Source: an uncultured Bacteroides sp. (GTDB lineage Bacteria > Bacteroidota > Bacteroidia > Bacteroidales > Bacteroidaceae). From it: a DNA stretch of 51,680 nucleotides. This document shows positions 36,602 through 44,519 of the stretch, piece by piece (position 1 is the first letter of the stretch; each line of letters starts with the position of its first letter). The stretch is taken from the NCBI RefSeq assembly GCF_910578895.1, contig NZ_CAJTSC010000024.1, positions 1 through 51,680 of the forward strand, in the 5' to 3' direction. A program made the position numbers and the translations under genes. The notes under the pieces are model-generated. The model did no database searches, was not told the origin of the DNA, and was given only the letters and a program-made list of their open reading frames with translations.

Positions 36602-36620
36602 AGTGCTATGTATAAGCGAT

Positions 36621-36657
36621 GTGGAGCGGACTGTATAAAAGTCTGCTCCACGTTTTT
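36621..36657 (+). terminator. Terminator of the long rightward operon
   Basis: GTGGAGCGGACT (36621-36632) pairs with AGTCTGCTCCAC (36640-36651) with one mismatch and a 7-nt loop, followed by GTTTTT. It ends the operon 20 bp after ardC. Confidence 0.88.
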
Positions 36658-36700
36658 ATAGCCCGCACCGATGCCATAGATACGATGCAGGCTGTTCATA

Positions 36701-37075
36701 TTATTGGTCTAATAAGCGGTCAATCATTGACTGTAGGTTTGACAAGTCACAATATTGATTCCGTCCGCCGGTGTAGTCCTTTGCGTGCTTGGCTGTACGT
36801 ATAAGGAACGAATCGAGTTCTATTCTTACACCACTGCCCATTCGGGAGGATGTGGATGAGTGGCTGATATAAACGAATTTGCCGTTACGTTCAACAAAAC
36901 AAGAGGTGTCGTAATGTCCTTTTGAATTGGATACTACCGTTGCATCAACGGCTTCTGCATATTTGGAAATCTCACGCACCAAAGCAGTTTGGAAATTGCA
37001 GTATTCCTTTGAAACATAGATACCTGCATCTGCAAGGATAGAAGATTGCCATTTGGTATAAAAATTCTGTGCCAT
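36701..37075 (-). CDS. Hypothetical protein of conjugative elements
   Basis: This 124-aa soluble protein reads MAQNFYTKWQSSILADAGIY, then EISKYAEAVDATVVSNSKGH and CFVERNGKFVYISHSSTSSR, ending LSNLQSMIDRLLDQ. It has no membrane helix or catalytic motif. It belongs to the leftward set and resembles small conserved proteins of Bacteroidetes mobile elements, but I cannot name it. Its upstream region holds a 19-bp direct repeat and an IS remnant in place of a hairpin promoter element, so its original promoter may have been lost. Confidence 0.6.
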   Translation of the reverse strand: MAQNFYTKWQSSILADAGIYVSKEYCNFQTALVREISKYAEAVDATVVSNSKGHYDTSCFVERNGKFVYISHSSTSSRMGSGVRIELDSFLIRTAKHAKDYTGGRNQYCDLSNLQSMIDRLLDQ

Positions 37076-37112
37076 ATTGTTTTTTTATTATTGGTTATTT
37101 AACGTTAGTTCA

Positions 37113-37175
37113 ATATAAGTATTAAAATTATCCTTTTGAATATTAGGAATATAGTGATATAAGTATTAAAATTAT
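37113..37175. repeat. 19-bp direct repeat upstream of the 37.08 kb gene
   Basis: ATATAAGTATTAAAATTAT is present at 37113-37131 and 37157-37175, exactly 44 bp apart, about four helical turns. It may be a two-site operator of the leftward gene or part of the end of the neighbouring IS remnant. Confidence 0.6.
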
Positions 37176-37209
37176 AGTGTCCAATTATAACATTTAAACG
37201 ATACCACTA

Positions 37210-37410
37210 TCGTTCTCAGAGGCTAAGATTACAGAGATTTATTGTATGGCAGATGATTTTTGCAAGGAATTTGCTATCCAACAAGAAAAATATATGATTA
37301 AGGATACATCCCATAAGCATCGTAACAAGCCTAACCGTATGAGTGATGCGGAAATTATGGTAATTCTCATCCTGTTTCATTCCGGCGGTTTTCGATGTTT
37401 CAAACACTAT
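37210..37410 (+). pseudogene. IS982-family transposase, N-terminal remnant
   Basis: The frame reads EAKITEIYCMADDFCKEFAI, then QQEKYMIKD, NKPNRMSDAEIMVILILFHS and GGFRCFKHY. This is the typical start of an IS982-family transposase of about 300 aa. Similarity ends at 37410, where the sequence passes into an unrelated leftward gene. No DDE residues remain. It marks a deletion or a one-ended insertion that removed most of the IS and the end of the gene at 37482. Confidence 0.75.
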
Positions 37411-37482
37411 ATATTTCCGCCAGTTGAAACGGCCTGCGGCTATATTGCCGCAAAGCCGTTTAAGAGCGTTGTTCACTGTCAT
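37216..37482 (-). pseudogene. Small leftward gene truncated by the IS982 remnant
   Basis: ATG 37482 overlaps the stop of the upstream gene (ATGA) and has the strong RBS AGGAGG 4 bp before. The first 24 codons (MTVNNALKRLCGNIAAGRFN then WRKY) look authentic. Beyond 37411 the frame runs antisense through the IS982 fragment and is not natural. The original gene was therefore coupled to the 37955 gene and has lost its 3' part. Confidence 0.6.
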
Positions 37483-37955
37483 TTCACACCTCCTTTTCTT
37501 AATATTGTGAGTTGATCAGGGCGTTTAGGGAACCAATAAGCATCGCTATCTATATATACACATATTTTATCATTCCACGGCTTCCCAAAAGCTAATACTT
37601 CTTTGGGACCGAATACCACGCCATAGTCATTCGTGAATGCAACTATGTCACCTACAGCCAAATCGTTGTCTGTTTCCATAACATCCGACAGCCTGTTAAA
37701 AAACTCCATACCTTCCTTTTCCTGCTTTGCCCTCCATCTCCGAAACTCCTTTTTGTGGCTTCTCGGTGTGGGTATAGGGGATAATTCCGATGCAAGAACC
37801 TCTGCTTCAGCCGAACCGCTTGCAATCAAAATAATGCTGTCACTATCCACTTTCTCAGGAGCGGAAATCACTTTATAAGTTCCGTCAGAGTTACCATTGT
37901 CGAGGTCTTTACAGTAAAGGAGGTTGCCACTTTTGATGTAATCGTATTTACCCAT
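37479..37955 (-). CDS. Hypothetical protein driven from hairpin element D
   Basis: This 158-aa soluble protein reads MGKYDYIKSGNLLYCKDLDN, then SDSIILIASGSAEAEVLASE, AVGDIVAFTNDYGVVFGPKE and VYIDSDAYWFPKRPDQL. The second half has the strand pattern of a small beta-barrel. No catalytic or membrane motif is visible. The leader has GGGAAA (37977-37982) and the small hairpin GAAG/CTTC (37988-38003), shared with the other element-driven genes. Possibly a counter-defence factor, by its promoter class only. Confidence 0.65.
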   Translation of the reverse strand: MGKYDYIKSGNLLYCKDLDNGNSDGTYKVISAPEKVDSDSIILIASGSAEAEVLASELSPIPTPRSHKKEFRRWRAKQEKEGMEFFNRLSDVMETDNDLAVGDIVAFTNDYGVVFGPKEVLAFGKPWNDKICVYIDSDAYWFPKRPDQLTILRKGGVK

Positions 37956-38012
37956 TGTCTTTTGATTTTTTTATTTTCCCTTTTCTTGAAGCCTTTTGAC
38001 TTCGCCCAAAGG

Positions 38013-38190
38013 GGTTGTTTTATGTGCACTTCAGACGGTGGATGCAAGAACAATAGGCAAGTAACCGGGAGTGAAATTTTATGAATACCGTAATCTGTGA
38101 TTGCGGAAGGTTCCGTCAAATTTCATTTCGGGTAGCGAAAGCGGTACTTGAATAGTGTTCGTCTGCCGTACCTTTGCACGCAAAACAAAC
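38013..38190 (-). promoter_or_regulatory. Hairpin promoter element D (candidate single-strand promoter)
   Basis: + strand boxes are CTTG (38147-38150) and TACCTTTG (38169-38176), 18 bp apart. Outer stem GTTTTATGTGCA (38017-38028) pairs with TGCACGCAAAAC (38175-38186). ACGG (38035-38038) pairs with CCGT (38166-38169), GAACA (38048-38052) with TGTTC (38156-38160), and AAGTAACC with GGTACTT. The bubble is 38029-38034 against 38170-38174, the centre of the -7 box. Inner hairpins GAAATTT/AAATTTC and CCGTAATC-TGT-GATTGCGG are nested at the top. Confidence 0.68.
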
Positions 38191-38332
38191 CTGCGGCGCA
38201 GGTCAGGGCAACGAGAGGATTATACTGGTTAAAATTGGGGGAACGCTATGGATAAAAAAGGTAGTGGAGCCAGTTATGGAGGTGTTCGGCAGAACATGGT
38301 TATAAAAGTAATTCACCTTCCCATATGGGGAC

Positions 38333-38363
38333 GAATAAAACCACCCGTCGCAACAACGGGTGG
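38333..38363 (-). terminator. Terminator of the 38.87 kb gene
   Basis: CCACCCGT (38341-38348) pairs with ACGGGTGG (38356-38363). On the minus strand the stem is followed by TTTTATTCG. It lies 24 bp after the gene's stop. Confidence 0.85.
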
Positions 38364-38386
38364 CTACCAAATATTGCTGGAAAACA

Positions 38387-38869
38387 TCAGAAGTGATAAT
38401 CAATAACTCCTCCGATGTAAAGTATCGTACCTGGCTCCAGTTTGCAAACAAACGCCATAAACGCAAAGGACTGTTCGGCGAATGACTGGCATCCATCTTC
38501 ATCCAAATAGAAATGATAAGCGATATCCAATGGGTTTTCGATTGCTTTTTGTAGGTTATAAGTTATACTCCACTCCAGCATATTCTCCATTGTGATAGCC
38601 TCCGCATTCTTTCGGATATTGGCGACATATTCTTCTTTCCATTGCTCTATACCACCATTATAGCGCATGGTATCTTCAGATATAAGCTCGAACATCCCTT
38701 TGGGTAGAGCATGATTGACCAGATAGGCAATATCCTCCTTGCGTGTTTCATCGTCTATGTCCGAACAATAATCATAAGGGCTGCAATCTCCTTGAAGAAG
38801 TGTGTCTTCATTCAGATAGCTGTCTTGCCCTATCTCCATTGTTGAAATTTGGAAAATCCTACTGTGCAT
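38387..38869 (-). CDS. Hypothetical acidic protein driven from hairpin element E
   Basis: This 160-aa acidic protein reads MHSRIFQISTMEIGQDSYLN, then DYCSDIDDETRKEDIAYLVN, HALPKGMFELISEDTMRYNG and ENPLDIAYHFYLDEDGCQSF. High acidity and small size recall DNA-mimic anti-restriction proteins, but this is only a resemblance in charge. A short upstream ATG-TTC-AAC-TAA lies in the leader, at the place where the 39.9 kb leader has an in-frame ATG. No family is recognised. Confidence 0.65.
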   Translation of the reverse strand: MHSRIFQISTMEIGQDSYLNEDTLLQGDCSPYDYCSDIDDETRKEDIAYLVNHALPKGMFELISEDTMRYNGGIEQWKEEYVANIRKNAEAITMENMLEWSITYNLQKAIENPLDIAYHFYLDEDGCQSFAEQSFAFMAFVCKLEPGTILYIGGVIDYHF

Positions 38870-38937
38870 AATTTTGATATTAATTAGTTGAACATTGTTT
38901 ATTTCCCTTTTCTTGAAACTCTCGGCTTCTTGACGGG

Positions 38938-39112
38938 ATGATTTTTATGCAGGACAGACAGCAAAAAGGACGATAAGACCAGTAAACAGTGTACGTGATG
39001 GAATGGAATACCCAAATCTATGATTTGTGGAAGGCTGCCAGGAACATCCGGGAACCGTTAGCGCAGCGGTACTTGGCGACAGTCCGTACGCTGTACCTTT
39101 GCATATAAAATT
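38938..39112 (-). promoter_or_regulatory. Hairpin promoter element E (candidate single-strand promoter)
   Basis: + strand boxes are CTTG/TTGG (39072-39076) and TACCTTTG (39094-39101). ATTTTTATGC (38941-38950) pairs with GCATATAAAAT (39101-39111, one bulge), ACAGC (38958-38962) with GCTGT (39090-39094), and GGAC (38968-38971) with GTCC (39082-39085). The bubble is 38951-38957 against 39095-39100. The central hairpin is CAAATC-TAT-GATTTG. The sequence is largely shared with element F, but paired bases differ together. Confidence 0.7.
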
Positions 39113-39208
39113 CCACCGGCAAAGAGTGCCGATGGTGAGATAAGGAGATACCCGAATCGGGGATATAAAAGGATTTTTTATATAAAAGGATTGGCGGCTA
39201 CGCAAAAA

Positions 39209-39245
39209 GCAAAGTCCTCCAACCTGTTATACAGATTGGAGGGAC
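39209..39245 (-). terminator. Terminator of the YubB-like gene
   Basis: GTCCTCCAA (39214-39222) pairs with TTGGAGGGAC (39236-39245) with a one-base bulge. On the minus strand it is followed by TTTGCTTTTTG. Confidence 0.8.
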
Positions 39246-39314
39246 TTATGAAATAATGATTCAATGCTGAATGCGCTCTGCATATCGTCATTTTAGTTTC
39301 AGTATTTTCCCGAA

Positions 39315-39896
39315 TCAGTCCGATACAGAAAATTCGTAGATGTTGCAGAAAGCATCTGGGTTTTGGCTGTCCCACTTTTCGGTAACAGCAAGGATTTCCT
39401 CTACCGACTTGACGTTGTGACCACTGATTTCCTTAAACCACTTGAACATATCTTCCTTTTTAGAGAAATATTCTTTGTACCACTTGTCATCAGGTGTACA
39501 TAAGTCGGCAATGTATTTGTCGGTAAAATATTTGCTTTCCGTATCATTCGTCCAATATTCTGCCATACCCGGCTCTTCCGACTGATAAAAATAACGTAGG
39601 GTCGGAAATTTCCTGCATACCAGCATGAATGTTTCATCACACGGTCCCCAAGCTGTTTCAGTAGTGAATTTCAAAATGCCGTCGTCCATTTCAAGGTCAC
39701 TCCATTCCCCTCGACAACGGATTTCTTTCCAGTCGCCACCCAAAGCGTTCACGAGGCAGCCCAGCCATGTTGTTCCAAAGCCGTTTGGAACGGACGGCTC
39801 TTTGCGTTCCTGTAAATCTGCCATCAACTCATAGAGGTTTTTTACTTCTTTCGCGTCTCCCTCTATTACATAAGACGTACTGCACCAATTCGGCAT
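39315..39896 (-). CDS. YubB/DUF1281-like ferredoxin-fold protein
   Basis: The product of 193 aa starts MPNWCSTSYVIEGDAKEVKN, a close match to the opening of the DUF1281/YubB ferredoxin-like family, which is known from plasmid leading regions. It continues TTWLGCLVNALGGDWKEIRC, then ETAWGPCDETFMLVCRKFPT and AEYWTNDTESKYFTDKYIAD. I chose ATG 39896 because MPNWC is the conserved start; an in-frame ATG at 39926 adds 10 residues. It is driven from element F. The molecular function of the family is unknown, but its place on plasmids suits an early-expressed factor. Confidence 0.75.
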   Translation of the reverse strand: MPNWCSTSYVIEGDAKEVKNLYELMADLQERKEPSVPNGFGTTWLGCLVNALGGDWKEIRCRGEWSDLEMDDGILKFTTETAWGPCDETFMLVCRKFPTLRYFYQSEEPGMAEYWTNDTESKYFTDKYIADLCTPDDKWYKEYFSKKEDMFKWFKEISGHNVKSVEEILAVTEKWDSQNPDAFCNIYEFSVSD

Positions 39897-39972
39897 AATC
39901 GTAATTTTTAATGGTTTGTTAAACATTGTTTTGTTTCCCTATTCTTGAAACTTTTTCGGTTTCTCGTCGGGA

Positions 39973-40150
39973 ATGATTTTTATGCTTGATTAACAGAGGA
40001 AAAAGGACGATAAGACCAGTAAACAGTGTACGTGATGGAGCGGAATACCCAAATCTGTGATTTGCGGAAGGCTGCTGGGAACATCCGGGAACCGTTAGCG
40101 TAGCGGTACTTGACGTTCGGCCGGACTCTGTACTTTTGCATATAAAATCT
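39973..40150 (-). promoter_or_regulatory. Hairpin promoter element F (candidate single-strand promoter)
   Basis: + strand boxes are CTTG (40109-40112) and TACTTTTG (40131-40138), 18 bp apart. ATTTTTATGC (39976-39985) pairs with GCATATAAAAT (40138-40148) and ACAGAG (39993-39998) with CTCTGT (40126-40131). The bubble is 39986-39992 against 40132-40137. The central hairpin is CAAATC-TGT-GATTTG. Compared with element E, the inner stem changed from ACAGC/GCTGT to ACAGAG/CTCTGT on both arms. The leader has hairpin GAAAC/GTTTC (39947-39963) and AGGGAAA. Confidence 0.7.
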
Positions 40151-40227
40151 TAATCGACAAGAATTGCGAAGAATGTGATAAGGACAAATGACACAGAAAA
40201 TATATGAGGTCTGAAAACAGTCTGTAG

Positions 40228-40407
40228 TTAAAAAGGACAAACGAAGCCATTTATAACAGAAGTAAAATTCTTGAATATATACAATTTGAGAACGGAAAAG
40301 CCAAAGTGACGAATGAAGGACAGTTTGTAAACAAAGGGGAATATTCTGTATGGGTATCTTCGTCCTGGATGTTTATAGATAATCCTTTGGTGAAAGATAG
40401 TAAATAG
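40228..40407 (+). pseudogene. C-terminal gene remnant on the + strand
   Basis: A frame without a start codon reads TNEAIYNRSKILEYIQFENG, then KAKVTNEGQFVNKGEYSVWV and SSSWMFIDNPLVKDSK before TAG at 40405. It is coding-like but has no upstream part, so it is the tail of a lost gene. It lies between element F and the terminator of the OmpA-family gene. The family is not recognised. Confidence 0.45.
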
Positions 40408-40460
40408 CGATGCAAGAATAAGTAATAATCCAAGTTACTGTATCCGTTATCTACTATATG

Positions 40461-40494
40461 AAAAGAGTGCCGATTTGATTATCAGCACTCTTTT
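40461..40494. terminator. Bidirectional terminator
   Basis: AAAAGAGTGC (40461-40470) pairs with GCACTCTTTT (40485-40494) with T-runs on both strands. It serves the leftward OmpA-family gene and the rightward remnant. Confidence 0.9.
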
Positions 40495-40511
40495 TAGCAA
40501 TATGAGTATTG

Positions 40512-41918
40512 TTACTCGGCAAAGAACAACTCCACTTTCGTGTGTCGGTTGGCTTCAACTGGTATATGATCGGCTATTCCACCTCTGCTTACCTTGACAA
40601 TCCGTTCGGTTGGAATATCGCGTTTGCCTAATTCAGAAACGATATAGTCTGTTCTCGACATACTCAATGAATTATTGAGGACCGGAGTTCCTGTTGAACT
40701 ATCTGCCGCACCGATTACTCGCACGGACAGCCCGTGTTTGTTCGCCACACGAGCCAGTTCATCAAGATTGAGTATCTGTGAAGCATCCGTCAAGTGTACA
40801 GTATTCAAGTTAAAGAAGAAATAGACGGGTGATCCGATACATTTTTCAGCCGGCATAGGTATCATTCCTCCCGAACCGATTGTAGCCGATTCTGCGAAAG
40901 AACATCCGTTATTGCCTGATTGGATATTTATAGAATCAAGTGGTGAATTGCCATTCCAATGCCGATTCTTTAATCTTGCCAGGAGTGAGTTCAGTCCGCT
41001 ATAATTATTCATGGGATAGCCTTTGTGTCCGTTGGTATTGTCCTCTTTGATAAGATGGCCATACTTATCAAGTAACCCTTCAATTTCCAGAATCTTTTTC
41101 AATTCAACAAACGTTCGATGATTCTGATCGTTTAGATTTGCATAATGCTTGTTTTCCTTTGATAGAAAGCTGGCATAATCCACGAGCCACTCATTTTGAC
41201 GGACATAAGGTGTTGCATCCACTGTACGTTTCCAGCCGACTTTTCCAAGATGGAACGTGAAGCCGGCGGTCAGCAATAGCATATGGTCTCCAAGACGGTT
41301 TGGGTGTCCGTAGCCATCGAAATCCTGAAAGGTGGTTGTACCGGATAGTTCCAGTATGGCACTTACTCGTTTGGAAATATTGTATTGTCCTTGTAGCCCG
41401 TAGGAAACAGCCAAAGGATTGTGCTTGTTGGTGACATTATGCAGGAGTCCGACTCCGGCAAATGGCGCAAAAAGCCAACGCACCTGCTCTTGCCGGGCAT
41501 ACCTGCGGCCGAGTATATTCCATAGCAGATCCGCATGGATATGATGGTAGTCCTGAGTGGACAGAGTACCATCCTTGAACTGTAAGCCACTGTAGCTGAT
41601 ACGCGCACCGACCGATGGTGTGAACCACTTACCGACGGCAAGGCTGTACGAAGGTTTCAAGCGTCCGAACAAGTCTTCACAACCAATCGGTGTGCCGAGA
41701 AAAGCCATCGCGCCTCCAGTTATGCTGACAAACCAGTTGCCAGTCTGGGATGCCGGAAGTGTCACTCCGTCGAGATAAACAGGCTGTATCGGTTGAAGCT
41801 CCTCCGTGACATTATAGAATGATAGGGATCGTACAGTATCACCCTGTGCTGATTGTACACTTGCGTGTGCCTGCAACGAGCAGAGCACAGCGAAAATAAA
41901 AATGAGTTGTTTCGTCAT
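40512..41918 (-). CDS. OmpA-family outer-membrane protein
   Basis: This 468-aa protein has a signal peptide (MTKQLIFIFAVLCSLQAHA). About 200 residues of beta-barrel-like sequence follow (SITGGAMAFLGTPIG, LAVGKWFTPSVGARISYSGL, GLQGQYNISKRVSAILELSG). A linker leads to a C-terminal OmpA-type peptidoglycan-binding domain (VYFFFNLNTVHLTDASQILN, RVIGAADSSTGTPVLNNSLS, NRHTKVELFF). A longer frame to 41993 exists, but the signal peptide fixes ATG 41918. The gene follows the relaxase gene after 52 bp, so it may be part of the mobilisation operon. It could stabilise mating pairs or form an outer-membrane port. Confidence 0.82.
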   Translation of the reverse strand: MTKQLIFIFAVLCSLQAHASVQSAQGDTVRSLSFYNVTEELQPIQPVYLDGVTLPASQTGNWFVSITGGAMAFLGTPIGCEDLFGRLKPSYSLAVGKWFTPSVGARISYSGLQFKDGTLSTQDYHHIHADLLWNILGRRYARQEQVRWLFAPFAGVGLLHNVTNKHNPLAVSYGLQGQYNISKRVSAILELSGTTTFQDFDGYGHPNRLGDHMLLLTAGFTFHLGKVGWKRTVDATPYVRQNEWLVDYASFLSKENKHYANLNDQNHRTFVELKKILEIEGLLDKYGHLIKEDNTNGHKGYPMNNYSGLNSLLARLKNRHWNGNSPLDSINIQSGNNGCSFAESATIGSGGMIPMPAEKCIGSPVYFFFNLNTVHLTDASQILNLDELARVANKHGLSVRVIGAADSSTGTPVLNNSLSMSRTDYIVSELGKRDIPTERIVKVSRGGIADHIPVEANRHTKVELFFAE

Positions 41919-41970
41919 ATTCCAATAGTTTTTATTAGTCGTACATTTTTTTATCGTAAGTGTGTGCCAC

Positions 41971-43428
41971 TTAGCGTTTGGGCTTTTTGCCAACAGCCGG
42001 ACGCATCATACGGCTCGCCATCCTCATGCAGCGGAGTGCCCATGCACGATTGTCCTCGTCATCATCGCGTCCCCACTTCAAGTCGCTTCCACCGCCTCCG
42101 CCACCACGTGTTTCGGCAAATGAAGTGGCGTCATCGAGCATTCCAAGGAAAAGCATTGTTGCACAGTGCATCACATCTGCGCCCTGTTCCGCGATAGACT
42201 GCACGAGCGAACCGTCGAATAGCTGCCGTTCCGACACGTCCATCTGTGCCGAAACATTCCGGTATTCACCGACCACACTTTCCAGCAATACGTCCTTGAG
42301 CAATGTGTCCACTTTGGAGTGAACATCACGCGAATACTTATAGGCTTCCTCTTTGAGTTCTTCGGTGCGCCCCTCAATGGCATCCATGTTTTCCTTGAGG
42401 TCGGCAAGTTGTTGGTCAGCGACCTGCAGTTTCTGTTGTTTGTCTGCCAATTGCTTATTGATATCGCCCAGTTCTTTTTCCAACATTTGAATCTGTGTTG
42501 TCAGTTCTGCCGCATTACCGCTATTCGCTTTCAGGTCATGCTCTGCTGCCGACAGCAGAGCCTCTTTTTCAGCTTTCGACTTTTCAAGGTTATCGACCAT
42601 TGTAGTAAGCCCCTTAATCCGGCGTTCTGCCAAACGGATGTCTGACTGAAGCTCCGAGAGTGCTTTCCGGTGCCGGTCGATATTTTCCTCAATGGTTGTA
42701 CACTCTTCGGACAGCATTCGGCGATACTCCTCAGTAGACCTGTGACGTGCGCCTGTTTCGGATACGCTGCTTCCTCTCGACATTCCCCACTTGGTATTGA
42801 CTTCGGCGAAAAAGTCTGTATGAAGTTGTTTCATCCTCGCACTATATTCAAACTTGTCCTTTCCGGCGAATATCTCCTTGTACGCAAAACGGCCATCTTT
42901 GATTGGCAGAAGCGTACAGTGAATATGCGGATTCACTTCATCCAAATGTACAATGAAAGCGGCGATGTTCTGTTCACCATATCTGCCGCTCACAAATGAA
43001 TAAACGTCCTTTGCCCATCGTTCTATTTCGCTTTTCCGTTTGATGTGGGTATTGTCCGCATCTTTTTTGAAATCCACTTCCTGCGTGCCGAAAGCAAGTT
43101 CGCACATTCGTCTTCTGGAACCGCCGAAAATGATGTTCACCACCGTGCGGTATTTCGGTTCTGCCAGCCCCTCGTTAGGGTCTTTGATTCCGCGACGGCT
43201 CAATATATCTGCCATTCGTTCGGGAATATTGCGGCTCGTGTCGATAGAACGTACATTGCCGCCAGGCGTAATCTCGAAATTCAGATGTTTGCGCGTAGGG
43301 TCATAGTTGCCCTTGTCCATGGCATATTTTTCTGCCCGTTCGCTGCGCTGACGCATATGTTCGTTACTTTGCGCTGCTGTGATGCCTTTTGAGACCTGAA
43401 CATCAAGCACCTGTTTTTGATCTGCCAT
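41971..43428 (-). CDS. MobV/Pre-type relaxase
   Basis: This 485-aa protein has the relaxase metal-binding motif HLDEVNPHIH at 161-170, the HxDE-PHxH signature of the MobV family. YDPTRKHLNFEIT at about 42-54 holds the other conserved region. A long coiled coil spans about 240-375. The Gly-rich patch ETRGGGGGGSDLKWG and a basic tail complete it. It nicks oriT and pilots the cleaved strand. I chose ATG 43428 (MADQKQVLDVQVSKG) over the in-frame ATG 43488, because the upstream part lies in the probable oriT and reads unlike protein. It is the main proof that this region is a mobilisation module. Confidence 0.87.
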   Translation of the reverse strand: MADQKQVLDVQVSKGITAAQSNEHMRQRSERAEKYAMDKGNYDPTRKHLNFEITPGGNVRSIDTSRNIPERMADILSRRGIKDPNEGLAEPKYRTVVNIIFGGSRRRMCELAFGTQEVDFKKDADNTHIKRKSEIERWAKDVYSFVSGRYGEQNIAAFIVHLDEVNPHIHCTLLPIKDGRFAYKEIFAGKDKFEYSARMKQLHTDFFAEVNTKWGMSRGSSVSETGARHRSTEEYRRMLSEECTTIEENIDRHRKALSELQSDIRLAERRIKGLTTMVDNLEKSKAEKEALLSAAEHDLKANSGNAAELTTQIQMLEKELGDINKQLADKQQKLQVADQQLADLKENMDAIEGRTEELKEEAYKYSRDVHSKVDTLLKDVLLESVVGEYRNVSAQMDVSERQLFDGSLVQSIAEQGADVMHCATMLFLGMLDDATSFAETRGGGGGGSDLKWGRDDDEDNRAWALRCMRMASRMMRPAVGKKPKR

Positions 43429-43647
43429 ACTCTTTTCGTGTTGTTGCGGACAATTCTCCGTGTCCCAGCTTGCTGCTTGTATAGACACCGCTCCCGCCGA
43501 CGAATGTCGGTCGGGGTATTAGGCTCCCCCTTCCCTTTGTTTCGTGGCAGACGGGCAAGCCCGGATGCCTTCTATAAACGGCAGGATACCTGTAATGGGA
43601 CGAAGGTGGATTGTGCGCAGTTATACAATTTGTTTCCGATTACTGAT
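43429..43647. other. Probable oriT region
   Basis: The 219-bp gap between the relaxase gene and its upstream neighbour holds no gene. It has a GC-rich inverted repeat CCGAC-GAAT-GTCGG (near 43496-43509) next to GGTATTAGG, and a CCGGATGCC segment further on. MobV relaxases normally nick just upstream of their gene, so this is the best oriT candidate. The nick site itself cannot be identified by eye. Confidence 0.45.
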
Positions 43648-44493
43648 TCAATCCGCCGTCTCGCACGCTTTTGCTAAAAACGATAAAAAAGGCTTGCGAA
43701 GCGATTTTAGGCATTCTGTATCTTCATCCGTGGCAATGTTCGCAGTGTTCGCTTCGGTATCAAGAATAAGCCCTGCAATGTCCTTGGATGCCTCAATGAA
43801 ATCTGCCCATTCACCAGCAAGGTCATGACAGAAAAAATCAACAAGGGGCAATTCGTTATCGAATCTTGATTTGCGTAAAATTTTTTGTAGGGCGGCATGA
43901 ATAATACAACTCAAGGCAATTTTTTGAATGTCGGTAACCTTCTTACTTGTATATACCGGTTCTGTATTAAGAGGATTGTCCGGACAGTGCCAAACTTCAT
44001 TATCGGCTGACGCAGTTATCACCTGCCGCACGAGTTGTCCGTACCTTGCGCCAACATCGGTAGCAGATGCTTTGCCAATCACCCAATCGGACAACATATC
44101 ACGGAACTGTTCAGAAACGCTGGTATGATTATGAGCATTGTAAGAGTCTATAGACAATCCGGAATGTACTGTTATGGTAATGACAACACTTTTGGGAAGT
44201 CTGATGCGTTTAAGTAAACCGAACGTTTCCATTGTATCCAAAAAAGAACGGACAGTAGCCCGGTGCCAATGCCACTCTAAAGCGAGATCGGAAACGGTCA
44301 CATGGCATTGATTGGGTAGAAGGTCATAGTCATGTTTTCTTAAAAAAGGGGAAACAAAACCTGATATGGCTTTGTCCAACAGGTCACAATAGGCTTCGGT
44401 CTTTGTTTTGCGTTCACCAATTTTTTCTTTGAGATAGTCGAAAACTTCTCTATCCGCCAATATGGGGACAGCTATCTTTTGTTTGTTTTTCAT
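43648..44493 (-). CDS. Winged-helix protein upstream of the relaxase, mobilisation accessory
   Basis: This 281-aa protein has a helical N-terminus (DREVFDYLKEKIGERKTKTE). A winged-helix-like segment follows at about 65-105 (HVTVSDLALEWHWHRATVRS, FLDTMETFGLLKRIRLPKSV). The C-terminal half is helical (VTDIQKIALSCIIHAALQKI). Position directly before oriT and relaxase suggests DNA binding at oriT or control of mob expression. It could equally be a replication-type initiator. I do not recognise a named family. Confidence 0.65.
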   Translation of the reverse strand: MKNKQKIAVPILADREVFDYLKEKIGERKTKTEAYCDLLDKAISGFVSPFLRKHDYDLLPNQCHVTVSDLALEWHWHRATVRSFLDTMETFGLLKRIRLPKSVVITITVHSGLSIDSYNAHNHTSVSEQFRDMLSDWVIGKASATDVGARYGQLVRQVITASADNEVWHCPDNPLNTEPVYTSKKVTDIQKIALSCIIHAALQKILRKSRFDNELPLVDFFCHDLAGEWADFIEASKDIAGLILDTEANTANIATDEDTECLKSLRKPFLSFLAKACETAD

Positions 44494-44519
44494 TTTTATT
44501 CTGTTTTTAATGATTACTA

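Noticed and set aside
38013..40150. Elements D-F as invertible phase-variable promoters
   Set aside because: The inverted arms are imperfect and contain the promoter itself in the arm; Bacteroides invertible promoters lie between short perfect repeats. The bubble at the -7 box fits a folded promoter better.
38013..40150. Elements D-F as CRISPR or attC arrays
   Set aside because: Only two near copies plus a diverged one, about 1 kb apart with genes between, and no cas or integron integrase gene.
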